Assembly (NCBI GenBank): GCA_951213105.1 | Contig: OX578145.1 | Span: 122,077,925-122,141,924, forward strand | Length of the DNA stretch: 64,000 nucleotides | Direction: 5' to 3' | Source of the DNA: Amaurobius ferox | Lineage: Eukaryota; Arthropoda; Arachnida; Araneae; Amaurobiidae | Shown here: piece after piece, positions 1-10,429 of the stretch | Layout of the letters: every line of letters starts with the position of its first letter | Position numbering within the stretch: position 1 is the first letter of the stretch | Program-made: the position numbers and the translations under genes | The notes under the pieces: model-generated | Database searches by the model: none | The model's input: the letters and a program-made list of their open reading frames with translations, nothing else | Told to the model about the DNA's origin: nothing

Positions 1-74
1 AAAACCCTTATAAAAGATGTAGAATACCGATTCATTTTTGGAATATAAGATATGGATATCAAAGACTCACTTAC

Positions 75-176
75 GTGCTTTTGTTTTTGATAGAATCATT
101 AACTCTTTCCAATTCAGAGTTAAAAGTTTTCACTGCGGTTTTTAACATTTCCATTTCCTGCATTGTCCACTTTCCA
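75..176 (-). CDS. BAP18: BAP18 exon encoding the start of the SANT domain
   Basis: Read on the minus strand, this exon starts after an AG acceptor (177-178) and ends at a perfect GTAAGT donor (69-74). Joined in phase to the exon at 2642-2736, it translates as S-G-K-W-T-M-Q-E-M-E-M-L-K-T-A-V-K-T-F, then N-S-E-L-E-R-V-N-D-S-I-K. This aligns with the segment of vertebrate BAP18 (C17orf49) that opens its SANT domain (AKWTETEIEMLRAAVKRFG). BAP18 is a small nuclear protein (about 170 residues in vertebrates) reported to bind H3K4me3 and to join MLL/SET1 and NURF/BPTF complexes. The exon has 102 bases with 2 left over, so the gene continues beyond the left edge of the window, where the rest of the SANT domain and the acidic C-terminal tail should lie. 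Exon boundaries and frame are seen directly; the identity comes from remembered family sequence. Confidence 0.88.
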
Positions 177-2641
177 CTAAAGTCAAAAAATTACATTCCG
201 TTGTTTATGACTACAACTAAACTAGACATTAAACAAAGATAAAATATATGCTAGAAAATCCTTCCAGAAATCAAATTTTAAATTTAAAACGAAAATATGC
301 ATATTTCATGAAAAACAAACTTTTCATATATTTTTTGAAAACTAAAAACATCTTCAAAATGAGGAATATGTATAAAGAATAGATAAGAACAACTAATATA
401 GTAAATAAATCCACTTATTACCAGGCAAGTCATTTTACTCGCAAAATACTTTTATCATCAATCACACCACTAACCAACACTTTAGAAGATTAAGCAATTG
501 CCAATTCCTTCTCAAGGTTCAAAGAGGGAAAGCTAAACACAGCAGGGGTGAAAAGGGTTTAAATCTCAGATCGAAAAAGGGAAGGACAGAAAAAAAAGAG
601 TTTTTTTTTAAGGGAGGAGCTTGAGGAAGTTACTCCCGCAACTGCAAGCAGGCAAAGAATCTGTCTTCCACAAGAACCCAGAGTCCGAAAATTTGGAAAA
701 ACTGGTTCTTGAGATTCACCCCCTAAAAAAGAAATGGGAGGGGGGGGGGTAAACTCATTCCAAGGATGAAGATCCTTGAGCATGAGTGAGCAAAAGAAAA
801 GGAGGGGGGGGGGGTACCAGAAAAGAGGAAAAAAATAGAGGGAAAAATCATTTGGCTAAGTAAGTCCTAATACTTGGAATGCGAGGCAATAGGAGAAGGG
901 TGGGATATCAGCCTGTTGCCAATACCTTGTTGAAGATATAGTTTAAATTATGATTTCTTGCAGCCTCAGAATAGCTTCAACTTGAGAATATGTTTTTAAC
1001 TAACCAATCAGTCTATTATTAACAATTTTTAACATAATAAGTTATTTTTAATAAACTAACTAGAAATATTATATGTACTAACAGTTAATTCAAAATAGAA
1101 ATTATTCAAGGAATGCAAATGATTAATTTTATGAACTCATGCACAATATTTAAAGCAAAATTGATTTTAAAATGAAAACAAAGAATACTGAATATTTACT
1201 TTATAATTATTCCTTTTCTGCTTCTGAGAGATGACTGAACTTGATTAAAACAAATAACTAAGACTTTAGAGGATACTAGCCGAATACCCGTTGAAAATCA
1301 AAGGTCTTGAAATAAGCAACTCCTGAATAATGCAAAGTTTTGAATAATTCACATTTCATATTCTTTCGGCAAAACAAATATTTTGGTGTGCAGAACCCCC
1401 TAAGGAAAAAAATATTGGAAAACTTAAATTGTGCACTTCGTCCTTTCGAACTATCTACCCGTACACCAAATTCAAGCTTCTATCTAATTCCAAAGCATGC
1501 TATTTTATCATTTCCCCTTTCGAATGGTTTTCTATGGAGCACACCTATAAATGTACATTTTCGAAAAATTCGGTTTGTCTTGGGTTTTTTATCAGATGAT
1601 TGGACCATATACCAAGCTTCTATCACATTTAAAAGGTAGTGTGTTTCATTTATTAGCAAAATCGAACATATTGGTTAGTAGCATTCCCTAAAGTAGTAAA
1701 TATTGGAAATCTGAATTTACACACTTTCTTACTTTCAAACTATCTGCCAGCACACCAAATTTGAAGCCTCTATCCTATCGCTAAGCATGTTTTTTCTATC
1801 ACTTCATCTTTCAAACGTTTTTCTGTGTAGCACCCCCATAAATGAACACTTTTGAAAAACCGTATTCATCTTGGGATTTTTATCAAATGATTAGCCCATA
1901 AGTTAACATTTCATGAGTTAACAAAAGGCAAATGAAACAAGTAGTTGAAGGAAAAGTATCCTCTTAAGTTAGAAATATTCATGGGTTCAGAACTGATTTT
2001 AAATTGAAATTTTTACACTTGGGTGAACTCCGTTTAAAAAAATTTAACAGTTAATTTCTTAAAAATTTATAAATTACTTCCCATAGAATGTATGAAATAT
2101 TTTCTTAAGTAGGAGAATATTTTCAAATATATATGTCTTGAACTATTTTTTTAGAGAGATTGTGGCTACAGATTTATGATCTTGGCATTTTTTGGAAATC
2201 TTTCATTGAGCTGAGCAATGTTTGAGCTCCAGATTTAAATATGTATTTGGACTAGGCCAGGTTCAGGCTGTAACACTGCCAAAACTGGTCAGGTAAAAAA
2301 ACTCAATGCAAAATTTTTTATGTATGCAAACATTTAACTTGTGTATCTGCACCCCATCATATGACAAGATAAATATCTAGTTCAAGTTACTTGACAAATT
2401 GGGTAGTAGATAACCAAGATTTACTAACAAAATGGCTAATAAATACCAAATAACTTAAGTTAAACTTGGAGAACAACGAATACCACAAAACTGGCCTAAG
2501 GATATAGTCAACAGCAATGGATGATTAAATATTTTCTTGTACATTATTTCATTATTCTCAAATAAAAAACATAAGGAATAACTGAAAAGTATGAACAGTA
2601 CAGCATATCATATAAAACTAGTAAAATCTATGAATCTTTAC
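177..2641 (-). other. BAP18: BAP18 intron between two coding exons
   Basis: AT-rich sequence between the two BAP18 exons. On the minus strand it starts with GTAAAG at 2641 and ends with TTTAG at 177. It contains a purine-rich block with G-runs (about 720-815) and the tandem duplication at 1340-1905. The short open frames in it show no conserved motif and I treat them as chance. Confidence 0.8.
1340..1905. repeat. Tandem duplication of a roughly 290-bp unit
   Basis: Two diverged copies lie head to tail, about 1340-1635 and 1640-1905. Shared landmarks in the same order are ACACCAAATTC/TTTGAAGC near the middle, AAGCATG, a TTTCGAA/CTTTCAAACG stretch, CACC(T/C)(A/C)TAAATG and TCTTGGG-TTTTTATCA(G/A)ATGATT. 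The 99-codon open frame over the first copy is not conserved in the second, so it is unlikely to be coding. The block lies inside a BAP18 intron. Confidence 0.7.
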
Positions 2642-2736
2642 CTAGATGGTGATGGTTCTCCAACTGAATGAAGCATCATTGTAAGTTCTCCTAATTTTGT
2701 AAAAGCAGCACCAGCAGCTGTAAATATCTCCCCAAC
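2642..2736 (-). CDS. BAP18: BAP18 exon with the conserved N-terminal motif
   Basis: On the minus strand the exon follows TTTTCTAG (acceptor AG at 2737-2738) and ends CATCTAG before a GTAAAG donor. It opens in phase 0 with V-G-E-I-F-T-A-A-G-A-A-F-T-K-L-G-E-L-T-M, then M-L-H-S-V-G-E-P-S-P-S. Vertebrate BAP18 has KVGEIFSAAGAAFTKLGEL followed by TMQLHPV at the same place, so the match is nearly residue for residue. The 95 bases give 31 codons plus AG, and the next exon (176 downwards) begins with T to complete AGT (Ser). In vertebrates only about seven residues precede this exon, so the start codon should be in a short upstream exon at a higher coordinate; 31578-31649 is a candidate. This is the best-supported host gene in the window. 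Confidence 0.9.
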
Positions 2737-3189
2737 CTAGAAAATTAAAAGTTTGATAAGTGATTTTGCATAAGTTTGCTTTTAAACCTAGCATTAGTTT
2801 TCTTGCTTTAAAAACAAGATAATTTTAAAATTGAAAAGTAAATCACTAAAACTACTGCAAAATAACAATAAAGTAAAATCTTCATTAGAAATGCAGCATA
2901 AATCCAATTATACCAACAATATCAACAGGTTTCAAAAAAAAAAAAAGCTTTCTACAGCATATATAAAAAATCACTATAGATGCTCCAACAAAGGTAAGCA
3001 GGTGTCTGTGTCTGCCCCCTTCTAACGAATATAAAGGGGATGTACCACTCTAACAAAAGAAAGACATCTGTGACAGACAGCCATCATCTCAAAGAAACAC
3101 CAAAGACCACTCCAATAAAAGTAAGCAAGTATCTATCCGTCCTACCAGATGCTTATTTAAGAAGTGGTTGTCCTGACTTGAAAATGTGC

Positions 3190-3564
3190 TATAACTAGCT
3201 ATTTTTATGAAAAATAATCAAAGTTAACAATTTTATTTAAAACTGCTATTTGTGATTATTTTAAAAGCCCTAAAATTAGTGATTTTATGCATAAGTGTTA
3301 TTTGAAATTTTAAAGGTGCTAAAATTTGAGACTTTTTTAAATGCCCTAAAATTAGTGATTTAATGCAAAAGTGCTAAAATTTCAGATTGTAGTGCTAAAA
3401 TTGCAATTCAAATTAAAAGTGGTAAATTTGCAATTTTTATAAAAGAGTTCAAAACTTGCATTTATATTTAAAATCACTAAAATTTGTAATTTAAGGCCTT
3501 AAAATTTGCGATTTTATGTAAAAATACTAATATTTTATTAAAAGACTAAAATTTGACATTTTAT
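3190..3564. repeat. Degenerate AT-rich tandem repeat, left part
   Basis: A run of diverged units built around CTAAAATTTGCGATTTTAT and (C/G)CTAAAATTAGTGATTT, spaced about 20-45 bases. The pattern stops at the TTAA at 3565 and resumes after 4571, so the piggyBac-like element split it. Confidence 0.65.
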
Positions 3565-3568
3565 TTAA

Positions 3569-4567
3569 CCTGTTCGGGACCAGCGCATCACATATGCCTC
3601 GGAGAGCTTTCTCATTCCTCGCCCTCAGCCCAAGTTTTCCTCGAACATGAGACGGCTACTAGAGCCCAATGATGCAGATATGCATCGGGATACTAGAACG
3701 TTTTTACCAAAACTTTTAAATGACACTAGAGGGCACTAGAACCCAGTAATTTTTGCAAAGCTAGTTCCTTGGATCATTGACCTTCATATTTCAGTTTCCT
3801 TTTGTTGTGTTTCATTAGGATGCTGACTAAGTTGATAATATAAACAAATGCATGTGCAAGCATTTGCAGTTGCCTGGCAATTTAAAAGGCACATCGACTG
3901 AGATATTTAAAGGAAATATTTTTATCATGGTAGTTGTTTTGTGCTTATTTTAATGGAAGGGTCATGTATATTTAGAATGTTAAATGGGAGGAGGAGGAGG
4001 GTGGCTGGGATTTTGTGTTGCTGTTTTCAAGGAGAGTGCACATTAGCTAGAAAAAATTTAGTTAAACACATTAATAATCATGGCAAAGTAAATTAAATAT
4101 CTCTCTGAAAGTGAAATTTCACAATTAATGAATGAATCTGATATTGATATAAGTGAAGATGAAAAAGTGATTCAATAGAAATGGCTCATTTACATAAAAA
4201 ATTGTATGATATATAATATGTTTGTAATAATGTTAAATTTTATATTTAAAATAAATGCTATTTTTTAGATTTGTGGTAATATTTAGATTTTTGAGTTTAG
4301 AATTAAGTTTTCATTTAATTGCTTTATAACCGTATTTCTGCTATATTTCATACCATATTTGCATTTTATATTGCTAAATAATTATACATTCAATTGGTTA
4401 TGACAATCCAATTGTAGACATATTTCAAAGTAAAGGTGGTTTAATACGATATTTTTACCATGTTAGGCTTAGCTGCAAAGTGCCTGGGCCTGGAGTAGCA
4501 GACAATTCTTGCTGCGTGCGGTCCCACGGAAAAAGGCTGCTTCCTTGGCTCTCTGATCATGAACGGG
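3569..4567. mobile_element. piggyBac-like element, nonautonomous, TTAA-flanked
   Basis: A 999-bp segment is bounded by TTAA on both sides (3565-3568 and 4568-4571), the target duplication of piggyBac transposons. Its ends read CCTGTTCGGGACC and, reversed from the right, CCCGTTCATGATC, an imperfect inverted repeat starting CC(T/C)GTTC. The interior is mostly noncoding. Near 4121-4179 a short stretch reads L-M-N-E-S-D-I-D-I-S-E-D-E-K-V-I-Q then stop, resembling the acidic N-terminal stretch of piggyBac transposases. That suggests an internally deleted copy keeping only the first transposase codons. It lies in a BAP18 intron and interrupts the AT-rich tandem repeat. The ends resemble those of the element at 9244-9926, so the two may be one family. 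Confidence 0.72.
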
Positions 4568-4571
4568 TTAA

Positions 4572-4720
4572 ATACCCAATTCATTTAAAAGTGATAAAAT
4601 TCGCAATGTTATTTATATGCAGTAAAAGAATGAAAAACCACTTAAATTTGCAATTTTATTTAGAAGATTTAAAATTCTTGATAAATACGACAGTAGCGGA
4701 TTATAAATATGTATAAAAAT
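4572..4720. repeat. Degenerate AT-rich tandem repeat, right part
   Basis: Continuation of the 3190-3564 repeat: units such as AAAAGTGATAAAATTCGCAATG and ACTTAAATTTGCAATTTTAT follow directly after the right TTAA of the piggyBac-like element. Confidence 0.6.
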
Positions 4721-6329
4721 GCTCAAATTCTTTTTTATTGACTTCATTTTAAACAAGACGCAACTGGGCTACATTGCCTAAAATGCATAGTATTTTAGGC
4801 ACTATATTAGTGTACCAGACTGTATAGCAAGCAAAATCATCACAAAAGATGAAATCGCTCCTTCTCCTACAAGCACATGATGAGTTACACCGCTGAATAG
4901 TCTTGACAGCTGACCAAGTAAGGAGATTTAGCGCTAGTCCGAGCAAGGATGGAACTTTCATCTCCACAGGCTACAGTATTGTTTGGTGTATTTCAAAAGA
5001 TTAAGCTGCAAAAAACTTTTGTTTAGCGATGAAACCTTACACTTTTGCAGTCATTAAATCTACTGGTTTCACGGACCACCAATATTTTTAAACTTCTAGT
5101 CTGATCAACCTTTTGGTGGTCTCAGACCAAAGGACCACCAATGATTTTGAACACAGCTCTTGTAATATTTCATTCAAGAGTATAAGTTGGTTATTTATGA
5201 ACTTGATTGCTTTACACATAAATTTTGTAATTTATCCTTGTTGAAACAATTGTGTCAGCAAATTATGGGTTCCACAAAATTTTATGAAATATTTCAAGGG
5301 TTCTTCCAAACAGAAAAAACTGGAAATCACTACCCTAACCTCTAGCTTGTTTAATTTTTTGCATTTTTCCTGCAGTTTTTTGCTAAGCGTAGATTTTAAA
5401 AGACGAAGGATTATGCTTTTCTTAAAAGCTAGTAAAATAAAAGTATTTTTAATATGTATTAAAATGTAATGCATCCATTTCAAAGATATTAGAAATTATT
5501 CTAATTACTCTTGCAATTTTTAAAAACACACACTTAAACATGCAAACAGAAAAAACCAGCAAACAGAAAAAATTTTAAAAACTAAACTACTGGTTAGGGA
5601 CTATTTTTCATAGGTTAAAATTGGAAAAATGAAACAAGCGGTTAGTTTAAAAATATCCTCTTAAAGATGTTATTTCATGAAGCAATTTCTTCCAGTAATT
5701 TTTCAGCAACACTATACATTTCAATGGGAAGAAATCTTGCCGTCGAATTGCTACAAATTTCTCAAACTCAGCAATAAAAACTGTTCAGTTTCTGAGTGCG
5801 AACCAATCAGAGGACAATAAAATTGGATGTCCACATGTCTTCTTCTAATTGCATTAAAGTTGGTGACTACAAGCATATCACAAGCAGCTCAACTATGTTA
5901 GAATCTGGAGATTAAAAAAAAAAATTAATAGAACTTAAACCAAATTACAAACACCTATGGAATATAAAAGATCCAAATTATACAAAAAAGAAAAACACTA
6001 AAGAATGCTCCCTGGATTGAAATTGGTGGCATTAGTGAGGAGGAGGCCTAAAGTATGATTGATGGGGGCGGAATTGCCAAAGTTCGGCAATAAAAATTGC
6101 CCTGTGTAATAATATCATAAGAACAAGTCTCAACAGCAACAATGTATTTATTTTCTAAAATACAATGGACAAACAGTCAACTTGATGAGATTTTTCCAAT
6201 CAAAAACGAAAAGAAAGCATGTAAAGCTGTTGCTTTTTGGCATTCATGAAAAAAATCCGAACGACAGTTCAATGAATATTAGCATTTGAGCTTCTTCAAA
6301 AACTGCTTAAGTACAATATTTTCAATTTT
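4721..6329. other. Intergenic or intronic sequence with no recognised gene
   Basis: AT-rich, no open frame with recognisable motifs on either strand. One notable structure is a hairpin near 5112-5146, where TTGGTGGTC and GACCACCAA-type arms (TTTTGGTGGTC / GGACCACCAA) face each other, possibly the relic of an inverted-repeat transposon end. The 83-codon minus frame at 5232-5483 and its plus-strand shadow are not convincing. Confidence 0.5.
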
Positions 6330-6341
6330 AAGTATCCAATC
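6330..6341. repeat. Target-site duplication, left copy (AAGTATCCAATC)
   Basis: The 12-mer AAGTATCCAATC occurs here and again, identically, at 20233-20244, immediately outside the two ends of the LOA/R1-like retrotransposon. It marks the insertion point and shows that the whole 13.9-kb block is one element plus later insertions. Confidence 0.9.
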
Positions 6342-7030
6342 CCCACTGAATGATGTCTATGCCTTGTTGTGGTGGTGGGGCTTGTGTGTTCCAATGATCC
6401 TGAGAGCTATGCCGGCGGTAGCTTTGTGCTACTGGTAGGGTCTCCCATGCCGGACAGGTCAAAGGTGAGGCTCCAGACTAAACAAGACATCCTGGTCCTC
6501 CAGGTTGGGGGTTGGAAGTGATGCACCAGTCCCACTCTGTAAAATCCTCAGGGATTCATTTCTTTTGTGGATACGGGTGTTGCTATCCCGAGGCACCTGA
6601 GCAAACTTTTTCTTCAAGCTGCAGATTGCATCAATGCTAAGCCCCTAGTAAACTTCACTTCTGCTTTATGGGCCTTAGTACCACTCTTCGGCCTCTGCCG
6701 TAAGGTATACCGTTTGGGCTCGAGAACGGGACCAGGTGGTTGTGTTGCGAAAAAGGCAAAGCGGCATGCATCTGTAGTTTTACTTTCAAGAAATGTTTGT
6801 AGTAAACGGTTCCAGAGGTCGAGTCCCTTGGTTGCATTGGTTGGATGGTGGGAAGCGTTTCATATCAAGAAATCCCCCTTGGATCCTTGGACCCTGTGTA
6901 CCTGGTGCATGTTATGGCCCGCTCTTTATCATCTAGCTTTGCGAATTACTCCGGCGGTTACACTTTTCACGTCAGGAAAGTGTGGGGAGACGGAGCCTAG
7001 CGAGGGCTCCGATCGAACTGGAAGTAATCC

Positions 7031-8272
7031 GTGGTTTTTCTCAAAAGTGGTTACAGCATGGAGCAATTAAATGTACCATTCCCTAGTTTTCCATGCTGCC
7101 ATAGAGAAAGTGTTAAAGGATTAGTTTCATCTTTGGGTGAATCCCAATCAGCCACTGAAACAACCCCTCTGGGGTTGGATCTTGGCAAAAAGGAGAAAAC
7201 CTGCAGTCCGGCTGTGGAAGGAAGTGGAGTCGCAAGCCTTGGTGACCGACATACTGAAACCATGGCTGTGACACAGGATATACTCACTAAAGCACAGAGG
7301 CGCAGGAGGAGGCGCATGTCTAGGCAGCTGGATCAGAGGCTTGCAAAAGCTGGCACTGTCAAAGAGAAGGTTGGAGGTACCAAACGACTTAGGTCGGAAG
7401 GAGCCACACCTTCTCCAAGAGATCTGGTCAACAAGAAAAGATCAAGGACAGACATCCAACCTGGAACATATGCTCAGGCAGTCCAGGTTATCAAGATGGA
7501 AATTGTCAAGAATTCCTTCCCTTCAAGTAAGATGAGCAAGGAAGAGGTTAACATCATCCAGGTGGTGACTGTCGATAAAATAGATGAGACCCCCCACTGG
7601 TGAGCAACTTCCGAAGATTCATGGCTTTAGCTTAAACGCTGGAGCCTTGGTTCTTCAGTGCAATGATGCAAATACTGTGGAATGGGTTAAGAAAACCTTC
7701 CATAATAACAGTCATGTTCTGGGGGAGGCACTTAAATCTTGAGTGCCAATGGCCTTCCCAAACCAGTCAAGGTGGCCTTTAAGACCAGAGATGTTTACAC
7801 CAAGGAGCCGAGCGTTTTGCTGAAACGGCTGAACCGTTTCAACCCGGAGTTGAAGTCTGAGGAGTGACGTGTTCTGCAAAATTTTGTGAAACCCCTCTTC
7901 GTAAGATGGATCTTCGAGGTGGATTCGGAGGCTGCGGATGCGATTCGCAAAGCTGACCTTGGTGCTTTCACCAGTTTGGACCGCGGAGTCTTTAAGATTC
8001 TTCGGGACACAAACGAAAAGCCCAAAGGGAAGTTGGAGATGGAGGAACAGCCAGAAGATCAGGCGACCTCCTCTCAGGTAAGTATCATTAGTCTTGAGAC
8101 TATGATACCTAAACTTAATGATCTAGAAATTGCTTCTGGTTCTGATATTACACTACATGCTAACCCTCTGATTTCTGATGATGAGCTGGAAAAACGCATG
8201 CAGGATTTTGACGATGAAAATGTGCTTGACGCTGATCATTGTCATGTTACTAGGAGGGCCTCTCTATACTAG
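7031..8272 (+). pseudogene. Retrotransposon ORF1 (gag-like), frameshifted
   Basis: The product would be the nucleic-acid-binding ORF1 protein of the LOA/R1-like element. The first open piece (7031-7603) has a basic patch (A-Q-R-R-R-R-R-R-M-S-R-Q-L) near residues 87-100 and a lysine/arginine-rich region after it. The reading then moves to another frame near 7600 (G-E-Q-L-P-K-I-H-G-F-S-L-N-A-G-A, then C-N-D-A-N-T-V-E-W-V-K), meets a stop near 7740, and continues through K-T-R-D-V-Y-T-K-E-P-S-V-L-L-K-R-L-N-R-F to a stop at about 7865. From 7886 it is open again in the first frame and ends in an acidic tail at 8272. This layout resembles ORF1 proteins with a DUF4780-like fold in arthropod elements. 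No CCHC zinc knuckles are seen. At least two frameshifts and two stops, so it is not functional. Confidence 0.7.
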
Positions 8273-8303
8273 GTTTTCTGTGTCCTCTTTTTTGTCCCTG
8301 TTT

Positions 8304-9243
8304 ATGGGCTGTTTTAACGTTGTGCAAATAAATCTGCATCACAGTCGTTCTGCCTCTGCTATTCTTAGCAAAAGGCTGTTAAATGGTAGAGCTGATATTG
8401 CTCTCATCCAGGAACCCTGGACCTGCAATGGAAAAATTTTGGGTCTGGGGATCAAGGGATTCAATGTCTTTTATGATACATCCTGTATCAGACCTAAAGC
8501 CTGTATTGCTGTTAGCAACAAGCTCAATGCTGTTCATCTTGTTAAATTCCTAGATGGTGACAATGTTGCCATCAGTGTGAATCTTAAAATTAATGAGCAT
8601 AAGATAGAATACATTTTTGCTTCAGCCTATCTTCCTTATGAAGATAAGGAAACCTTTTCTAATGTCATTATCAATCTTATTGAGTATTGTAATGGCAAAA
8701 AATGATTATTGGTTGTGATGCGAATGCCCATAATACTGTTTGGGGTAGTAGTGATTGCAACCGTAGGGGTGATGATCTTTTAGAACAGATCCTACTCTTC
8801 AACCTTTTTGTACTCAATAAAGGTAATTCTCCTACCTTCGTGACAGCAAAGCATTGCAAAGTGATAGACATCAGCTTAAGCAATAGTAATGCTTATGACT
8901 ATGTGATAAATTGGAAGGTCTTAAATGATATATCTTTTTCTGACCATCAATTAATCTCTTTTTCTATTAAAGGTCCTGTAAAACCTGCAACTGATAAGGG
9001 TAGGAACCCTAGAAGAACTAATTGGGGTTCCTACAAAGATGATCTCAGGGCCAGGTTGGCTAGCCACAATGGTGAGTATTCCTCTATTGAAAACCTGGAT
9101 TTGGCTGTTGACTCCGTGCAACAGGCCATTATCCAAACCTTCCATAGTAACTGCAGAACCACAAATGCTGACTCCCCAAGGATTGTTTCTTGGTGGTCAA
9201 ATGAGCTTAGCCGGTTGCGTGGGAAATGCAGGAAGCTCTTTAA
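8304..9243 (+). pseudogene. Retrotransposon ORF2 part 1: endonuclease and start of the linker
   Basis: Apurinic-like endonuclease domain. An ATG at 8304 (M-G-C-F-N-V-V-Q-I-N-L-H-H-S) is a likely start because the family opens with this motif. Catalytic landmarks in order: Q-I-N-L near the start, L-I-Q-E-P-W around 8402, F-A-S-A-Y-L-P around 8617, I-I-G-C-D-A-N-A-H-N around 8703, and S-D-H-Q-L-I around 8939. A frameshift sits in the A6 run at about 8697-8702, between C-N-G-K-K and I-I-G-C-D-A-N. The second piece is open to 9243 (R-K-L-F-N), where the TTAA-targeted MITE is inserted; the frame would resume exactly at 9931 (R-A-K-K-N-G-E-W) if the MITE and one TTAA were removed. The frames at 9039-9512 are shadows or run into the MITE. 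Confidence 0.85.
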
Positions 9244-9926
9244 CCCTTTCGGGACGGCGGCATTCCGGAGCTGTCGCAACCCAAAGGACGACGCGCTTCG
9301 CTTCCGAACTGGTCGAAAAGGACGGCGCATTTTTTGCACTAAGCCTAACTCTCGAAAAAAATTCACTAAAAATCACCTATTCAACACAGAAATCTACATT
9401 TACAGGAATAAAAGAAATATTTATGTTCTATTTGATGTATAATTTTCATACAAATCTGAATACAAAATACTCGTTAGTTGCTCCCATTCTTTTATCCGAA
9501 ATAAACGAATAATTTCACTGCCTCTAAAACCCAAACAAAAAAAAATACTCTCTTATATTCCTATGATTCACCAACGAAATCATAACACTGAAATAAAAAT
9601 AAAAACCGAAACTCAATTATAAAATTGTTGATGCTACGAGAATTGCTCTGTTTGTTTATGTTACAAAATGATTTTCACCGCTCCAAATGGAGAAATAATT
9701 CATTCGATCCTCTTCTGCCAAGGTCATGCCTCTGCAAAATGCATTGAAGTTAGTTCCATGGACAAGTAACGCCATCTAGTTCACAAATTAAAACGTTCTG
9801 CGTAGTGGCACTTATAGGTGCCACTATCCGCTTGCGGTAAAATTTCCTCTGGCCCGAGTGAGTGCTGTTCGTCCTTGAATGCATGTTTGCATCTGGCACC
9901 TGGGCGTGCCGTTCATCGCGAAAGGG
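9244..9926. mobile_element. piggyBac-like MITE inserted in ORF2
   Basis: A 683-bp noncoding segment flanked by TTAA (9240-9243 and 9927-9930). Its ends are inverted repeats: CCCTTTCGGGACGGCGG on the left, and CCCTTTCGCGATGAACGG reading inward from the right. It sits inside the endonuclease-RT linker of the LOA/R1-like ORF2, so it is younger than that element. The first bases resemble those of the 3569-4567 element (CC-T-TTCGGGAC), consistent with one TTAA-specific family. Confidence 0.85.
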
Positions 9927-10421
9927 TTAACAGAGCTAAAAAGAATGGTGAATGGCAGGTTTATAAATCTGCTCTTACCTCCTATAATAAGGCAGTCAGG
10001 GACTCCAAGAGAAATTCTTGGAGAACGTACTGTGAAGGTATTAAAGATGCCCCTGCCATGGCAAAACTTGTTAAGCTGATGGCAAGAGACAAAAATTGTA
10101 ATTTGAACACTGTCAAGAAGTCAAATGGTGACTTTACTGTTACTGGTGAAGAGACCCTGACTGAGCTGTTCAGGGTCCACTTTCCAGTTTCTTATCCTTA
10201 TGATCATTGTGACAATGTTAATGCCTGCTCCACATCTTCTTCTGATGACAAAAGTTGGAGCATTGCCAGGAGCATGGTTACTCTTGATAGGGTTAAATGG
10301 GCAATTAATTCCCATAAATCCTATAAAACTCAGGGGACTGATGGCATCATTCCAATTCTTCTCCAGGAGGGAATTGAGGTGCTAGCTCCCATTCTCTGTA
10401 GTACCTACAGAGCCTGTATTG
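9927..10421 (+). pseudogene. Retrotransposon ORF2 part 2: linker and start of reverse transcriptase
   Basis: Open from the right TTAA of the MITE. It reads R-A-K-K-N-G-E-W-Q-V-Y-K, then S-K-R-N-S-W-R-T-Y-C-E, the usual conserved Trp-containing linker before the RT fingers. It then continues through a D-R-V-K-W-A-I-N-S-H-K-S-Y-K-T-Q-G-T-D-G block (RT motif 1/2a region) and I-L-C-S-T-Y-R-A-C-I-A-L-G. At 10422 it meets the 8-bp duplication of the hAT element and stops being coding. The frame is undamaged in this piece. Confidence 0.82.
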
Positions 10422-10429
10422 CCTTAGGT
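10422..10429. repeat. hAT target-site duplication, left copy (CCTTAGGT)
   Basis: CCTTAGGT here and CCTTAGAT at 12880-12887 flank the hAT element; one mismatch in eight. Eight-base target duplications are characteristic of hAT transposons. Confidence 0.85.

Noticed and set aside
559..783. 74-codon minus frame near the left edge
   Set aside because: Lies in a purine/G-run block within a BAP18 intron; low-complexity translation without motifs.
6567..7070. 167-codon plus frame before ORF1 of the LOA/R1-like element
   Set aside because: Falls in the 5' untranslated region of the element; no recognisable domain and overlaps the ORF1 start in a different frame.
9039..9512. 157-codon plus frame across the ORF2/MITE junction
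   Set aside because: Out of frame with the endonuclease and runs into the MITE at 9244.
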